A stretch of DNA of 64,000 bases from Pilaira anomala. Taxonomy: Eukaryota; Mucoromycota; Mucoromycetes; Mucorales; Mucoraceae. Positions within the stretch are counted from its first letter, which is position 1. The number at the start of each line of letters is the position of its first letter. The notes beneath the pieces are model-generated. The model saw only the letters and a list, made by a program, of their open reading frames with translations, had not been told where the DNA came from and searched no databases. Location: assembly GCA_025716855.1 (NCBI GenBank), contig JAIXMQ010000049.1:124001-188000 (forward strand), written 5' to 3'. This document shows, one piece after another, positions 28,916 to 40,803 of this stretch. The position numbers were made by a program, and so were the translations under genes.

Positions 28916-29390
28916 GGAATAATAAAAGTAATACTTTATAAATATATATAAAAAGGAAAAAAAAAAAATTAAAAAAAAAAAAGGATTTGTTCATAATAGC
29001 AGCGCCCAAAAAAAAAAAAAAAAAAAAATTGGGTCAAATCATTTTCAATTGACCCAAAATGTTTTTAACATGATGACGTTTTTTTTAAAAGAAGACGTAC
29101 AAATGACATTTGTTACACTAAAAAAAAACAGGGCGCTTTTTCGTCCGGTCATTTGAACGAGAGACAGAGAGAGAGTGTGTGTGTGTGTGTGGAAAGAATG
29201 AGGCGATTTTGCCTTTGAAAATTTTATTTAATAAAAAAAAAAATTTTTTTTCCCTTTTAAAAAAACTTTTTTTTTTTTCTTTCTTTTCTTCTTTATATAA
29301 ACTACTTTCTTTTTTTTTTTTTTTCTTTAATATACATACATTACATTTATACAACAACTTTTTTTTCTTTTTATTTTATGAATAATTTTA
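28916..29390. promoter_or_regulatory. Divergent promoter region between deubiquitinase and unknown 243-aa gene
   Basis: The region has many A/T runs, a GA/GT microsatellite (29160-29190), and a TATATAA at 29294-29300 about 90 bp before the plus-strand start. I see no other defended site. Confidence 0.5.
29294..29300 (+). promoter_or_regulatory. TATA-box-like element upstream of the 243-aa gene
   Basis: TATATAA lies 91 bp upstream of the start codon at 29391, in a T-rich context, at a spacing typical of fungal TATA elements. Confidence 0.45.
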
Positions 29391-29416
29391 ATGACCCTCG
29401 TTGCTATCTCTTATAA
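29378..29416 (+). promoter_or_regulatory. Upstream ORF overlapping the start of the 243-aa gene
   Basis: An ATG at 29378 opens a 12-codon frame (MNNFNDPRCYLL) that ends at 29414-29416, past the main start codon at 29391 and in a different frame. Ribosomes that use it would bypass the main start, so it could lower translation. Alternatively 29378 is simply skipped. Confidence 0.5.
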
Positions 29417-30122
29417 CCCACCCAATAACAGCAGTAAATGGAGAAAAGGGTTAGCTTTACTTTCTTCAAAATTACAACACAAACATCATCGTTCACCTAC
29501 AACGAAAGCGGCCGCCACAGAAAAGATCCTTCGTCATCATTCTACTACGACGATAATTAAATGTGAAGATCTTACTGCGAAAGAATTTGCTCAAATGGCT
29601 GGCATTAAAATCAAAGACGACGACGACGAGGACGACGGCGAGAATAATGAAGAAGATATTGAAGATCAAGTTGAACGTGAATTTCTTTTAGCGAATGAAG
29701 ACGGCGGTGGTATGTATTTGACAACGAAATCAACATCAACATTGAATCATCCACAACATCAAATGACATCAATCTCTACTACACTATCCACTAAAAGTTG
29801 TCATCAGATTTGGGATTCCGATTTTTGGGTCTCTGCTTCTTCTTCTTCCTCCACCACGACTGGTTCAGCCACGAATAGTCATAAAAAGACAAAAACAACA
29901 AATAATAATAAACCATTAGAAAAGAAAACAAATAATAACGATACCCTATTTATATCTCAGCTGAGGTCTTCTCCACCTACTTTAAATACTACCATTCAAA
30001 AAGGTAGATTTAAAATCGTGGTAGGACAAGATGATTGCGAACCTGTAAACCAATATCAATCTGTAGTACTTGAATGGAAACGAAAAAGATCCGATTCATC
30101 CACAACAAATATAACCAAATAA
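29391..30122 (+). CDS. Unknown low-complexity protein, 243 aa
   Basis: A single-exon frame starts at ATG 29391 and ends at 30120-30122. The sequence is rich in Ser, Thr, Asn and Lys, with an acidic run near 75-95 and a short ordered-looking N-terminal part (SSKWRKGLALLSSKL; LTAKEFAQMAGIKI). The C-terminal end has GRFKIVVGQDDCEPV and VVLEWKRKRS. The start position fits a TATA element 91 bp upstream. I recognise no domain. The LTAKEFAQMAGIKI part and the FKIVVGQDD part could be short linear motifs of a regulator. Confidence 0.62.
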   Translation: MTLVAISYNPPNNSSKWRKGLALLSSKLQHKHHRSPTTKAAATEKILRHHSTTTIIKCEDLTAKEFAQMAGIKIKDDDDEDDGENNEEDIEDQVEREFLLANEDGGGMYLTTKSTSTLNHPQHQMTSISTTLSTKSCHQIWDSDFWVSASSSSSTTTGSATNSHKKTKTTNNNKPLEKKTNNNDTLFISQLRSSPPTLNTTIQKGRFKIVVGQDDCEPVNQYQSVVLEWKRKRSDSSTTNITK

Positions 30123-31232
30123 CCACTTTTTTTTCCACCGTCTACTTATGTAATATTATGCCCTCCCCTTCTATAAGTAACTAAAAAACAAAAAAAAAAA
30201 AAAAAAAAAAAACGTGGTAAATTCAAATCTTAATAATTCCACTGTTGTACATATACAATATAATATAATAAAAAAAAAATCAATTTATGCACTAAATAGC
30301 TCGTTGGTCTTTCAAGTGGTTTTCTTTCTCTGTGCTTTTATTTTAGACAACAAAATAGCTTGACCCCCCCCCCTTTTTTTTTTTTTTTACAACAGCAGCA
30401 GCACGCGACAAAGTGGCTCATTTTACATCGAATATACTCAACTGATCAAGTAATAATAATCTGCCTGATTACAGCATACGATATAACTTGATTATGTAAT
30501 TTAACACTCTCTACTGTTCGGAACAATATTAGGAGCTTTTTGATTCATGATCGCTCTCGTCATCTGAATTCAAAAAAAAACAGCATTTCTATATATAAAA
30601 AACTACCGCCTAAAACTTAACTTGCACTCCCATAGGCAACCAAGCCTTTTTTTAATTAAACCCAACAATATTTGTGAAAATATGATTTTCAGATATAACT
30701 CTCATAAGGAACTCATGATTTGAAATTAATATCTTAACATTGTATGTGTGAATCCTACAGTTTTTGCTGAGTTCAAGTCTTTGCATTTATTAGAAAAACT
30801 CTGACAGAGTCCTATAGAGTTTTGAAGATGCACAAACCCCCCCCCAGCTAAACTATGAAAGGCAACTGTCTTTACATTGGTTTGACCCCCAATAAAATTC
30901 TAGAATAAGGCAATGCCAAATTTTTTTAAATGACCAATTGGATTGAAATATATCAGAAAAAGAAGTGACTCTATTGAGAAATGTACTTTTACGTGGTTCT
31001 TGTAAAACCCAAGATAATGATCATTTAAAGGAGTAACATCAGCTGTCTAATTTTAATAAATAAGCTATTGGTTCGCCAGCTTATTAATTTGCAACGAAAA
31101 AAAAAAAAAAAAAAAAAGATTTTTCCTTATCCAAAAAAAAACACACACACACACACACACACACAATAAAAATAGGAGCCTCCCCTCTTTTTTTCTTCTT
31201 CTTCTTCTTTTCATTCTATTTTAAATAAAGCA
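30123..31232. other. Intergenic region of about 1.1 kb, no gene seen
   Basis: AT-rich DNA with an A run near 30190-30211, C runs at about 30364-30373 and 30837-30845, another A run near 31097-31117, and an (AC)n microsatellite near 31141-31165. No frame longer than about 40 codons looks coding. The right part should hold the cyclin promoter. Confidence 0.5.
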
Positions 31233-32014
31233 ATGATTACTTTTACAATACAACAACAGAATTTAAAAAAAATGATGATTACAAACTCAATTGTTCATGA
31301 AAAGAAAGATCAACATTTCAATAAAAATCAGTATCGACCTTTACCTTCAATTTTAACAGGTACTACTGCTGAAAAAGAAAAAGTATATATATATTTACAG
31401 CATGTTAATTATAATAACATTTTAGACTTTTTTGCCTTTAAATTATGTGATTTTATTCCAACTCGACCTTTACCGATTGGCTCAAAAAGAACAACGCCTG
31501 AATTAGTTTATTTTATTCTGAAAATCACATCCCAAGCACGTATATCATGTCACATTGCGGTCGTTGCACTTATTTATATCGAAAGATGTAAAGCTGCACT
31601 GCCGAAAAATGCGATAGGTGATCAAGGTAATATATATATATGTATATATATATAGTTTTTTTTTATATATATATATATAATGAATTCAATAAATCTTAAG
31701 TTAATATATATATAATAGATACGATTCATCGTATATTTGTGGCTTCTTTATTGGTAGCATCTAAATATTTACATGGCACATGTTGGGGAGCAAGCCAAAG
31801 AGTTACAGAAACAACAGAACCACAAGCAGAAGATGAAGTACCAGTTTGGTTAAATAATGCCAGAATGGCAAATATTTGTAGTAGATTTTATACCCTACAA
31901 CAAATTAATCAATTAGAATTATCCTTTTTGAATTTAATCAAATTTGAATGCTTTGTAAATCCAATTGAAGTGCAAGACTATTTAGTTAGGCACAGAGAAG
32001 ATTTGTTACTGTAA
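31233..32014 (+). CDS. Pho80/Pcl-type cyclin
   Basis: Exon 1 (31233-31626) and exon 2 (31719-32014) encode 229 aa. The cyclin fold begins after a variable N-terminus of about 95 residues: TPELVYFILKITSQARIS, CHIAVVALIYIERCK, then across the intron DTIHRIFVASLLVASKYLHG and the FYTLQQINQLELSFLNLIKF helices. This arrangement is that of PHO85-type cyclins, which bind a Cdk (Pho85/Cdk5-like) and steer it in phosphate, cell-cycle or polarity control. An alternative start at residue 14 or 15 (MMITNSIV) is possible. The specific partner cannot be told. Confidence 0.85.
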
Positions 32015-32552
32015 ATAACAAAATCAAAAGAATTGTATAATATTAGATATATAACTATTATATACAGTGTGTAATGATAGATATTTTATATTAACTATAA
32101 ATGTGTACATATATATATATATAAGAATGAAAATACCCACTTCCTCTCTCATAATAATAATAATAATAATAATAAAAAATCGATATAATTTCATCTGTGA
32201 CACATCATGTATGTGCATGTTGTTTGATTGTTGACTGTTACCGAATTTGTACATGAGTAGGATATTATTGACTTCTCTATCAATACTATTTATCATATGC
32301 TCTTACCGTGTGATTCCCCATATTTTTTTTTTTTTTGTAAATAAGAAAAGAGAGTCCATCAAAGGCAATTTAAGCATCATTTTTTATTCACTCACCACGT
32401 GTATACATTCTCATAAGAAAATAGGGCGATTTGTTACTTGCATTAGTAGTGTCAAAAAATAACCTTTTTTTCCTATCATCTGATAACATAGTAGATTACA
32501 CTTCTTAAATCTAAGCACCTTTCTGGGGGGTGGAAAGCGCGTGCGCGCGCGC

Positions 32553-32586
<34 letters not shown>

Positions 32587-32773
32587 CAATTTTTAGGCTA
32601 TTTCTCAAGTAGGATTTTTGCCTTGGATTGGACTGAGTTAAAAAGTGCTGAGTTGCCTTAAAAGGGATAAAAACCCAGAGAAGAAGAAGCCAGGACACTT
32701 TTTCTTTAACAGTCCAATCCAAGGCAAAAATCCTACTTGAGAATAGCCTTATTCTTCTTTTAAAAACAATAAA
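32015..32773. other. Intergenic region with alternating GC tract and a hairpin
   Basis: It holds an ATA microsatellite near 32150-32176, an alternating GCGC tract at 32537-32552 directly followed by a 31-nt A run, and a long inverted repeat (32596-32749) that ends 24 bp before the next start codon. No coding frame is convincing. Confidence 0.6.
32596..32749. repeat. Long inverted repeat just upstream of the nucleoporin gene
   Basis: Arms 32596-32634 and 32711-32749 are reverse complements over about 39 bp with a single-base indel (core CCAATCCAAGGCAAAAATCC on the right arm), separated by 76 bp. It may be a small MITE-like insertion or solo hairpin. It lies in the expected 5' UTR or core promoter of the next gene. 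Confidence 0.88.
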
Positions 32774-35700
32774 ATGTCTTCCAACATATTTGCAAGACTT
32801 TTAGAAAACTCAAAACGACTGGTGGATCCACCTACACAAACTGAAATTCCTCGATTAGAACGTGAATTGAGTCAAATCGGGTCTGAATCAACTTTACTCA
32901 CGTCAAGACTTAACAATGATCAAGGACTTAACGCTTCCGCGTAAGTATTTTTTTTTTTTTAAAATGATACAAAAAGTATAAACTTACATGTTATTTTAGA
33001 CACTATTTCTTGGCACAAAGTGGTACCAACACACAAGAAATACTTGAGAATTTAGATAGCATTGATACAGGAATAACATTTCAACGTTTACAATCAATTC
33101 CAAATAATGATGTCGAGGTATTTTTTTTGACAACAAAAAAAAACGTTTTTATTTCAAATTTTATTTAAATGAAATATTCTATCATAGACCTATTTAAAGC
33201 ACGTACAAAAAGATATTGTGCTTGCTACTATAGCTGAATCCAATCGTAACGTAAGTATTTTGTAGCATAAAAGCGTAACAAGGAGAGTAGGATATTAAGA
33301 AGAAGAAAAAAAAAACAATGGAAATATATATATATATTTTTTTTTTTTTTAGTCGAGAGAAGAATTGATGCATCTTTTAGAGGAAAATAGGGTTACAAGA
33401 TGCAGAGACTCACGTCGTAGAATGTTGGAAGAATGGGATGAAGAGCAAGAAGATTTAAAGTTTGGTCGTAAAGGAAAGGATCAGGTATATACAAAAAGGT
33501 GTTTGCTTATTTTTTTTTTTGATTTCATGATTGATATATATATATATATATATATTTTTTTTAAAAAAAAAAAATAATAATAGAAAATACAACATTTAAA
33601 GGAACAATTGACAGGTTTATCAAAGGTTGTCAAAGACGTCAATAAGAACCGTTTATTGTCAGCAAAAATACCAATCATCAAGGAATTCAAATCTTTATCT
33701 GAATCTACTCAATGTGATAAAGCGCAGGAGCGATCCATGTTGGATTCTTGGGATATTGCTTCGTGCCTTACAAAAGAATCCATTGGAAATACATTCTTGG
33801 TGACTGATCCTGTAAAGAGAAATATCGAGTTGATCAAATCTTCTAAAACTTGGTTAGAAAATATGTAAGTTTTTTTTTTTTTTGTTTACATTTAAAGCAA
33901 TTTATTCAAGTATGTTAAAATCCAGGTTCATGACTTATGTGAACGATACGTTACATAAGCATGCAGTAGAAGCTAAAGTAGGCGGTGTACCTTCTTTAAA
34001 ACATCGTATGCAAGTATTTATGAAGACGGTATTTTTCAAGCAATCCGTTTGGATCGATGATCGTTTTGAGATTCAAACCGGGATTCCTATTTGGTTATAT
34101 CTCTACTTGCTTATTCGTACTGGAAATCATAAATTAGCTCTAGAGTTTGTACAAGAGAATCCAATTGCCTTTAGTGAATCACCTTCATTTGCTATTTACT
34201 TGAACGAATACTTTTCCTCACCAGAAAATCTGTAAGTCTTTATTTATTTATTTATTTTTTCTTACTAAAAAAAAAAAAAAAAAAAAAAAACTATCGGTAG
34301 TGTATCTGAAGATCATCGTAAAGAAATACTTGCAGAATATCAAAAGATGTTTTATGGTAACATTGTCGTCGATCCATACAAGGTACTCTTATACAAGATC
34401 ATCGGTCGTTGCGAATTAGAGAATAAGACCATTCCAGAAGTCATCAGGACAATGGAAGATTTCATGTGGTTTGAACTCTGTTTAGTTCGTGAGAGACGCC
34501 ATAGGGAACGATACCAGTTTGAACATTACCGATTATCTCACTTTCAAAAGAAAATATATGAGGCGGGACCAACTCATTTTGATCCTCATGGTACAAATCC
34601 TTGGTATTATTTTAAAATTCTTTTATTGTCATTACAATTTGAAAAGGTAAAAAAAAAAAAAAAAAAGAAAGGTTTGATTTTTTATTTAAAAAATAATATG
34701 TGTACTTTTTTTTTATATATATAGGCAATTGATCACTTGTATAAATCAGAAAACTTTGGAGTAGAAGCTGTTCATTTTGGTATTGCACTTGCTTACCATC
34801 AATTACTTTCTAATTCTAAAAATCCTCGTAGTACATCAGAGCTATGTAAGTTTTTTTTTTTTTTTTAAAAAAAAAATATATATATCATTTTAACCTATAT
34901 GTACAGTGGTAACTGAAGTCAATGGTGATATCAGTTTAAACTTTGCTCATCTCATAAGCCGATTTGTACGCTCATTCCTTTCCACGACACACGACGATGC
35001 CTTACACTACTTACTCCTCATCACATTATATCCAACAGAAGACATGACATTTCTCTGTCGCGACCAAGTTTTAAATTACATTGTAGGTTGTAAAGAATAT
35101 AAAGACATTATTGGCTGCATCGATGAAAATCAAGGTCGTGTTCAATCTGGATCGATTGAAGCGTATAAACCACTTATTGGAATTGATCGATACGATATTG
35201 AAACCTACCGAAATATTGTTTTATATCCTATTGCACAAAGATTCGATGATGCAGGAAACTACAAAGATGCAGTGAGCGTATATGAATTTGCAGGAAAGTA
35301 CACGGATGCCTTGGAAGTCTTGAACCGACAATTGGATTATGCCTTGGATCGACCTATAAACGTAGATGAACGTCAACATGCTAGAGATCAAAACTTGATT
35401 GAATTTTCCTATTCTGTTTTAACAAGATATAAGAATAATACTTATATCGAGTGTGATGACAATGTTTTAAATACGCATAAAACGTTACGCAAGTTATTAG
35501 AAGCTGCACTTCAATTCGAACAAGAGCAATATGAAAAAACAGTTCAGGTAAATAAGTTTTTTTTTTAAAAAAAAAAAAATTTACAAGACTAACGATTTTA
35601 TTATAGCTCATTAAATCTACACATATATTTCCGGAATCAAATGAGTTTGAAAGTATTTATTTATCAGCCATTCGATTTGATAAGGAAATTGACTATATGA

Positions 35701-36065
35701 TTTGTAAACATATCTCTGAAGTCTTGATGATGATCATGCAATCTTACCATCAACTCTCCAAATCCTATTCAACATATAATCCAAATCTTCACGACGTTTA
35801 TCAAGCTGTAAGAATAATCCCCTTATACTTAAAAAAATATATATATCATTCATCTGACTCTTTTTTTTTTTTTTCTTTTTCTTAGAACATCGAAAGTATC
35901 AAAAATGATGCTATGACTTTATTATCCTTTGTTGGATTAATTGACTTCAAGTTACCTTCAAATGTCATCCGAAAGTTGAACGAGTAAAGTATCTATGTAT
36001 GATTTTTTTAAAAAAAAAAATAGTTTGATAACATTTTTTTTTTTTTTTGTAGAATTCGATTTTAA
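32774..36065 (+). CDS. NIC96: Nucleoporin Nic96/Nup93
   Basis: Twelve exons (32774-32940, 33000-33117, 33188-33250, 33353-33484, 33584-33864, 33926-34231, 34301-34646, 34725-34845, 34907-35547, 35607-35807, 35886-35983, 36053-36065) give 828 aa, close to the normal family length. The N-terminal part is coiled-coil-like and charged (ERSMLDSWDIASCLTKES); the main part is an alpha-solenoid with PSLKHRMQVFMKTVFF, GIPIWLYLYLLIRTG, TNPWYYFKILLLSLQFE and IDRYDIETYRNIVLYPIAQ. Nic96/Nup93 is a scaffold of the inner ring of the nuclear pore and recruits the Nsp1/Nup62 channel complex through its N-terminus. The last coding exon has only 13 nt. Confidence 0.93.
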
Positions 36066-37504
36066 TTAAATATATAAATAAAATTCATGTGCTCTAAATA
36101 ATTAACGCGTTCGTTGTTGTTATATTTCGAAAAAAAGTATATCAATTTCTTTTTTTATGCAGAAAATTAGTGACCCAGATTCACCAAATCTTTGGTAAAA
36201 AAAAAACCCCTCCCCCCCCCCCTCCCCGTGAGAAAAATAAACTCTAAAAATATCAAGGTCCGAATGTGTACTCTCACACAATATATAATACACATTTTCT
36301 CTCTCATTTACTGGGGGTAATGTTTTAAAGGAAAAAAAAAAAGGGTGCGATAAGGCGAGAGTCATACACACTTAATTACTGTTAGAGTGTGTAGTAAAGG
36401 GTTAATTATCTAATCATCAACCTCGTTTACTATCAAGAAATTTATTTATTTGCTCGGAGAGAGGCATCGGGTTAGAACCAAAGAAAAAAAATGGTGACAC
36501 TTTTTTTTTTACTGCGATATAAATAAGGAAGTATCCGTATCTCTCACCAAAAAAAAAAAAAAAATCTATATCTTGTAGCCTGAGAAAAACTATTGATTAC
36601 GAATGCTGAGCCAATATTTATACCACAGTCTAAGCAAATCAAAAAAGAAGATCGATTTTCTATACAATAAAATGGCAAAAAAAAAAAAAAATGTCTGATA
36701 ATTTATTAGTTGGAGCCGGAAATTCGAGAGAAGTTGTGTGACATTGATTAGCAAAATTCAATCAAGAAATGTATTAATTAGTTAAAGACAAAATATGTAT
36801 TTAGTGGGAAACCTTATTGATACGATAATAACATTATACAACCAATCTTATTTCTCTATTCGTTCATATTTATAAAAAAAAAGAAAAAAGAATGAAGGTT
36901 TAGTATCTATTCCGTGAAAATAAGATTTGGTGAGTGTGTACTCACTCACTCACAGTACAATAATCAAACGATTTCTGTGTTCTATATTTAAATTAAAAAT
37001 TCAAACGTGGAGAAAGAGAAAAGGGTCTTTCTCAACGTGCTCTTTATTTGTGATTTGGGAAGCTGCTCATAAGATAAAAAAAAAAAGCATGTAATTAACT
37101 AAAATATTTATAACTAATCGAATGTTTTTTTTTACCAGCAGCTAAATAAATTCGAACTCGCTTATATTTTTAGAAGAAATATTTGTAAACAGTTAGAAAA
37201 GAAGAAGATTCGGTTAACGGTTTAACCAACCAACAAGGGAATCTAGTCTTTTTATTAAAAGAGAAAGGGCTGCTTACACAAAGTCCATGATTTGGTTATT
37301 TGTATATTGATTGGGTGGTACCTGGTTTAAACCAGAAAGTCTTTTTTAAAAAACCATGTGATAGGTCCAGATTTTGATTTCAAAAGACCGGACATTTCCG
37401 TTTTCTTCTCCCACTCATTTCTTTATATAAAGAGAGAGAGAGGGATTTTCTTTTTGTCTCTTTTTGTATAATTCACTTTTTTTTTTTTTTTTTTCTTTCT
37501 ATAA
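36066..37504. other. Intergenic region of about 1.4 kb, no gene seen
   Basis: It contains a C-rich run near 36207-36227 after an A run, a short GTGAGTGTGTACTCACTC hairpin-like patch near 36935, and AT-rich spacer. A TATATAA at 37424-37430 lies 75 bp before the next start. No RNA gene or coding frame that I can defend. Confidence 0.5.
37424..37430 (+). promoter_or_regulatory. TATA-box-like element upstream of the 84-aa gene
   Basis: TATATAA followed by a GA repeat and a CT/T-rich stretch, 75 bp before the start codon at 37505. Confidence 0.45.
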
Positions 37505-37759
37505 ATGCCTTATTTACAACATAATTATATTACAGAGACTATTGCTTTAAATCCAAGTTCTCATGTTGTTTCAAATACTGTGATTTCAGCAAGCACACTA
37601 TCAAACGATTCATCATTTCAGGTGCTGGATTCAACAATAATATCAAATAATAATAAAGAAACACTCAAATGGTTTTTCAAAACTGTATCTGAAGCTGATA
37701 ATTCTTGTAAAGAAGCAACCACAGAAAATTTAAACAAACTTGTATCTTTCTACTTGTAA
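37505..37759 (+). CDS. Small protein of unknown function, 84 aa
   Basis: An intronless frame from ATG 37505 to the stop at 37757-37759, preceded by a TATA-like element and a pyrimidine-rich leader and followed by an AT-rich trailer. The sequence begins MPYLQHNYITETIALNPSSH, is Ser/Thr/Asn-rich in the middle and ends in an amphipathic-looking ETLKWFFKTVSEADNSCKE and a Leu-rich end. No signal peptide or domain is recognised. The good promoter context is the main support. Confidence 0.5.
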   Translation: MPYLQHNYITETIALNPSSHVVSNTVISASTLSNDSSFQVLDSTIISNNNKETLKWFFKTVSEADNSCKEATTENLNKLVSFYL

Positions 37760-38011
37760 AAAGAAAAGCATTATTATATATACCACACTTACAAGATTAT
37801 TATTTAACACACACACACAAGGCATTTTATACATTTAATAAAAAACATTCAATAAAACTACATGTGTAGTACAAACAGTCATTTTATCTAACTCCAAAAA
37901 AGTTGATTTCTTTTTTAATAGCCTATTTTTTTTTTTTTTTTCTCCTTCTTCTTTTTCTTCTCTTTTTTTTTTTACGTTTTACTTCTTTTTTTTTCTTTAT
38001 ATAAATATACA

Positions 38012-39832
38012 ATGCGTATAACTTCAATTTTCTTACTTTCTACAAGTATATCATTTGTTCAAGCTATTATTCCAACCCCTAGATACAACGGAGGTAGTTA
38101 ATAATACCCTATTTTTTACTGTTTCCCTCCTTTTATCCTCTCACTAACAAAAAAAAAAAAATATTTAAATATAGGCTGTGTGGCTGTAACAGAACAACTT
38201 CATTGTTATGGAGGAACATCAAATCAAAAAACAACCTCGAATCATTTCGTATTTGATCTATCCAAAGACTTTCCTATGGTTGGATCCATTATTCAATCTT
38301 GGACCGAAATCACAACACCTGCAAATGATTTTCAAGTCGAGCCCAATAGTTTATTCTCGATCGTACCATTAAATGATAGCTTTTTAATTCATGGCGGCTT
38401 AGGTTACGGTTCTTCAACCAATTTATTAAAAAATATAACTACTGTTTATAATGTACTTGATAATACTTGGCATACTATAAATAGTACAAATCAAACCATG
38501 ATGGCGCCAAGGTATATATTATATAATTATTTTTTTTTTGTTACGTCAGAAAAAAAAAAAAATGTAACATTTCTTATATTGTATACAGTCGTGAAGATAC
38601 AGCGACACTTGATTTGTCAAATCGTATTTGGATCTGGGGTGGTATCAGGTAAGTTCATTTATTCAGCAGCAAAGTCAATCTCTCTCTCTATATACATTTC
38701 TTTTTTTTTTTCTCACGAATACATTTTTTATATATATATAGTGATAATAGAACATCTGTCAATTTGACAAATACAGAATACCATGATGATTTCCAAGTAT
38801 TGGATTTAAATGTAAATAAATAAATCAAAAAGAGTAACACAAAGGAAAAGAGAGAGAGCGGAGACACTACTAAAATTTCTAGGTTCTTCTTTTTTTCTTA
38901 AAATTACAGAATATGGCATGGTCATTCCCCGATAACACAAAAACGTCATATCCTCCTGCACGTCTTGCTCATACAGCTACATTAGATCGTTCAGGGCAAT
39001 CCATATTTTATATTGGCGGTTTAAAAGAAAATGATGAGAACAAACTTGTTTCGGTGCCAATGAATGAAATTTTAGAATATCATATTGGAAATAATACTTG
39101 GACTATACATCATTCACCTTCAAATAGTACAATTCCATCTCCTCGAAGACTTCATACTGCGACTCAAAGTAAGTGTAAAAAGTATTTTTTTTTTGTTTAT
39201 AGATGTTTACTTTTTTTTTTTTTATAGTTCCTGATGCCGATCTTATATTTGTTTATGGTGGATCTGCAACTGGTATTTATTTATATACAAACAAATCTTT
39301 TTACTTGGCATTTAAAAATTCTTTTTTTATTTATTTATATATAGATGATTCCAAGACAGTAGCAGATTTTAGTTATTTATTAAATACAACTTCTTTTGAA
39401 TGGACTGCTGTCAATATTTTAAGTACGGGTGCAGGACCTAGATTTGGACACTCTGGTAAAAATATATATATTATTGTAAATGATATGTATTCACTAACTA
39501 TGTACACAGCCGTGTTATACAAAAACTCTTTATTTATAGTATTTGGTGCAGACACTTTTGGAACTCTTCGAAATGATTTCTCTATTATAGATATTAAGCA
39601 TTGGCAATGGGTGTCTAATTTTAAAACAAATGGTGATTATCCAACTGCATCCATCAGTCCAAGTAGTTCTGTCACTTTTACGGCTACAAATACAAATATT
39701 GCTGGATCCAATGATCAGACTACTACTTCTGCTGCCAATTCAAATAGTCAAGCACCCATCATCGCTTTTAATTACATGAAGACGATTTATTTAATGATTG
39801 GTGTCTTTTTGATTATTTTCACATTTTTGTAA
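38012..39832 (+). CDS. Secreted or GPI-anchored kelch-repeat protein
   Basis: Eight exons (38012-38093, 38175-38511, 38589-38648, 38742-38811, 38910-39168, 39228-39272, 39345-39455, 39510-39832) give 428 aa. A signal peptide (MRITSIFLLSTSISFVQA) leads into kelch-type beta-propeller blades: LHCYGGTSNQ, FLIHGGLGYG, RIWIWGGIS, IFYIGGLKEN, LIFVYGGSAT and LFIVFGADTFG. A Ser/Thr/Asn linker precedes a hydrophobic C-terminus (YLMIGVFLIIFTFL), typical of a GPI signal or membrane anchor. Such galactose-oxidase-like propellers in Mucoromycota are usually cell-surface proteins of unknown binding partner. Many N-glycosylation sequons are present. Confidence 0.87.
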
Positions 39833-40803
39833 AAAAAAAAAATTCCCTTTCTCTCTCTTTTATAACTTATTTATTATTATATCACTCTCACACACTCTCT
39901 CATACTAATTTAAAAAAAAAATAAAAATCGCAAAACATAATTTTTACTCAACATTACCTAATAATAAAAACTCTTTTCATCAGTGTGTTACTTTATTAAA
40001 CTTTTCTGTAATATAATAAGAAATATTATTCCAAAATAGAGTAGCTCTACAGAATTTATATTTGTATAATAAACAAAAACGCGTATATTACATTACAACG
40101 CCTAAGAGAGAAAAAGAGTCTATTTTAGATTGATCTATTAATGCATATTTTTTTTTTTTACGGGAAACTTTACTTGAATCAGAAAACAGCCCATCATTTT
40201 TTTTTAAAGTGGAATCAATTGACGTATTCTACACTCTTTTTCTTTCACTGTAATTAGCTTTATAGATTTTTATTTCATCATTATAATTTAAAGCCCCCCC
40301 CCCCCTTTTTTTTTTCCTGACGGATTTTCAATGTTATTTTCTATTGTAACCGTGCTTTTTTCTGTGTATTTTTGATTTAAAACTCTTATTGTGTATAAAC
40401 AAAGACTGTTAGAATTGATCCTATTAAAAAAAGGAATAGTTTCTTTTAAATCGTTTTTTTTTTTTTTACTGTATAATAGACTCCGTTTTTCCTTTTTTTT
40501 TTGTCCATGACGATATTTACCGTATTTTACTTTTCTTAAAACCCAGCATTTTTATTTCACCATTTTTAGACTATTTATACCAGATTTGTCGTCATAGCAT
40601 TTTTAAAATAAAAGGGTTTTTTTGAACAATAGAGCAATTAATAAAATAAACTTATGTCATGATATCATGATGATGATCTATATATAAAAAAAAAATGGTA
40701 CTCAGAAAAATATTGATATAAAAGAGCTTTGATTCATTCGACTATATTTTCTTTTTTTTAAATTACAAAAATAAATAAATACTTGTATATATAATATATA
40801 AAA
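39833..40803. other. Intergenic region of about 1 kb, no gene seen
   Basis: AT-rich spacer with a C run at about 40294-40305 next to a T run, and other homopolymers. No coding frame or RNA gene is evident. Its right part should hold the promoter of the repeat protein. Confidence 0.5.
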
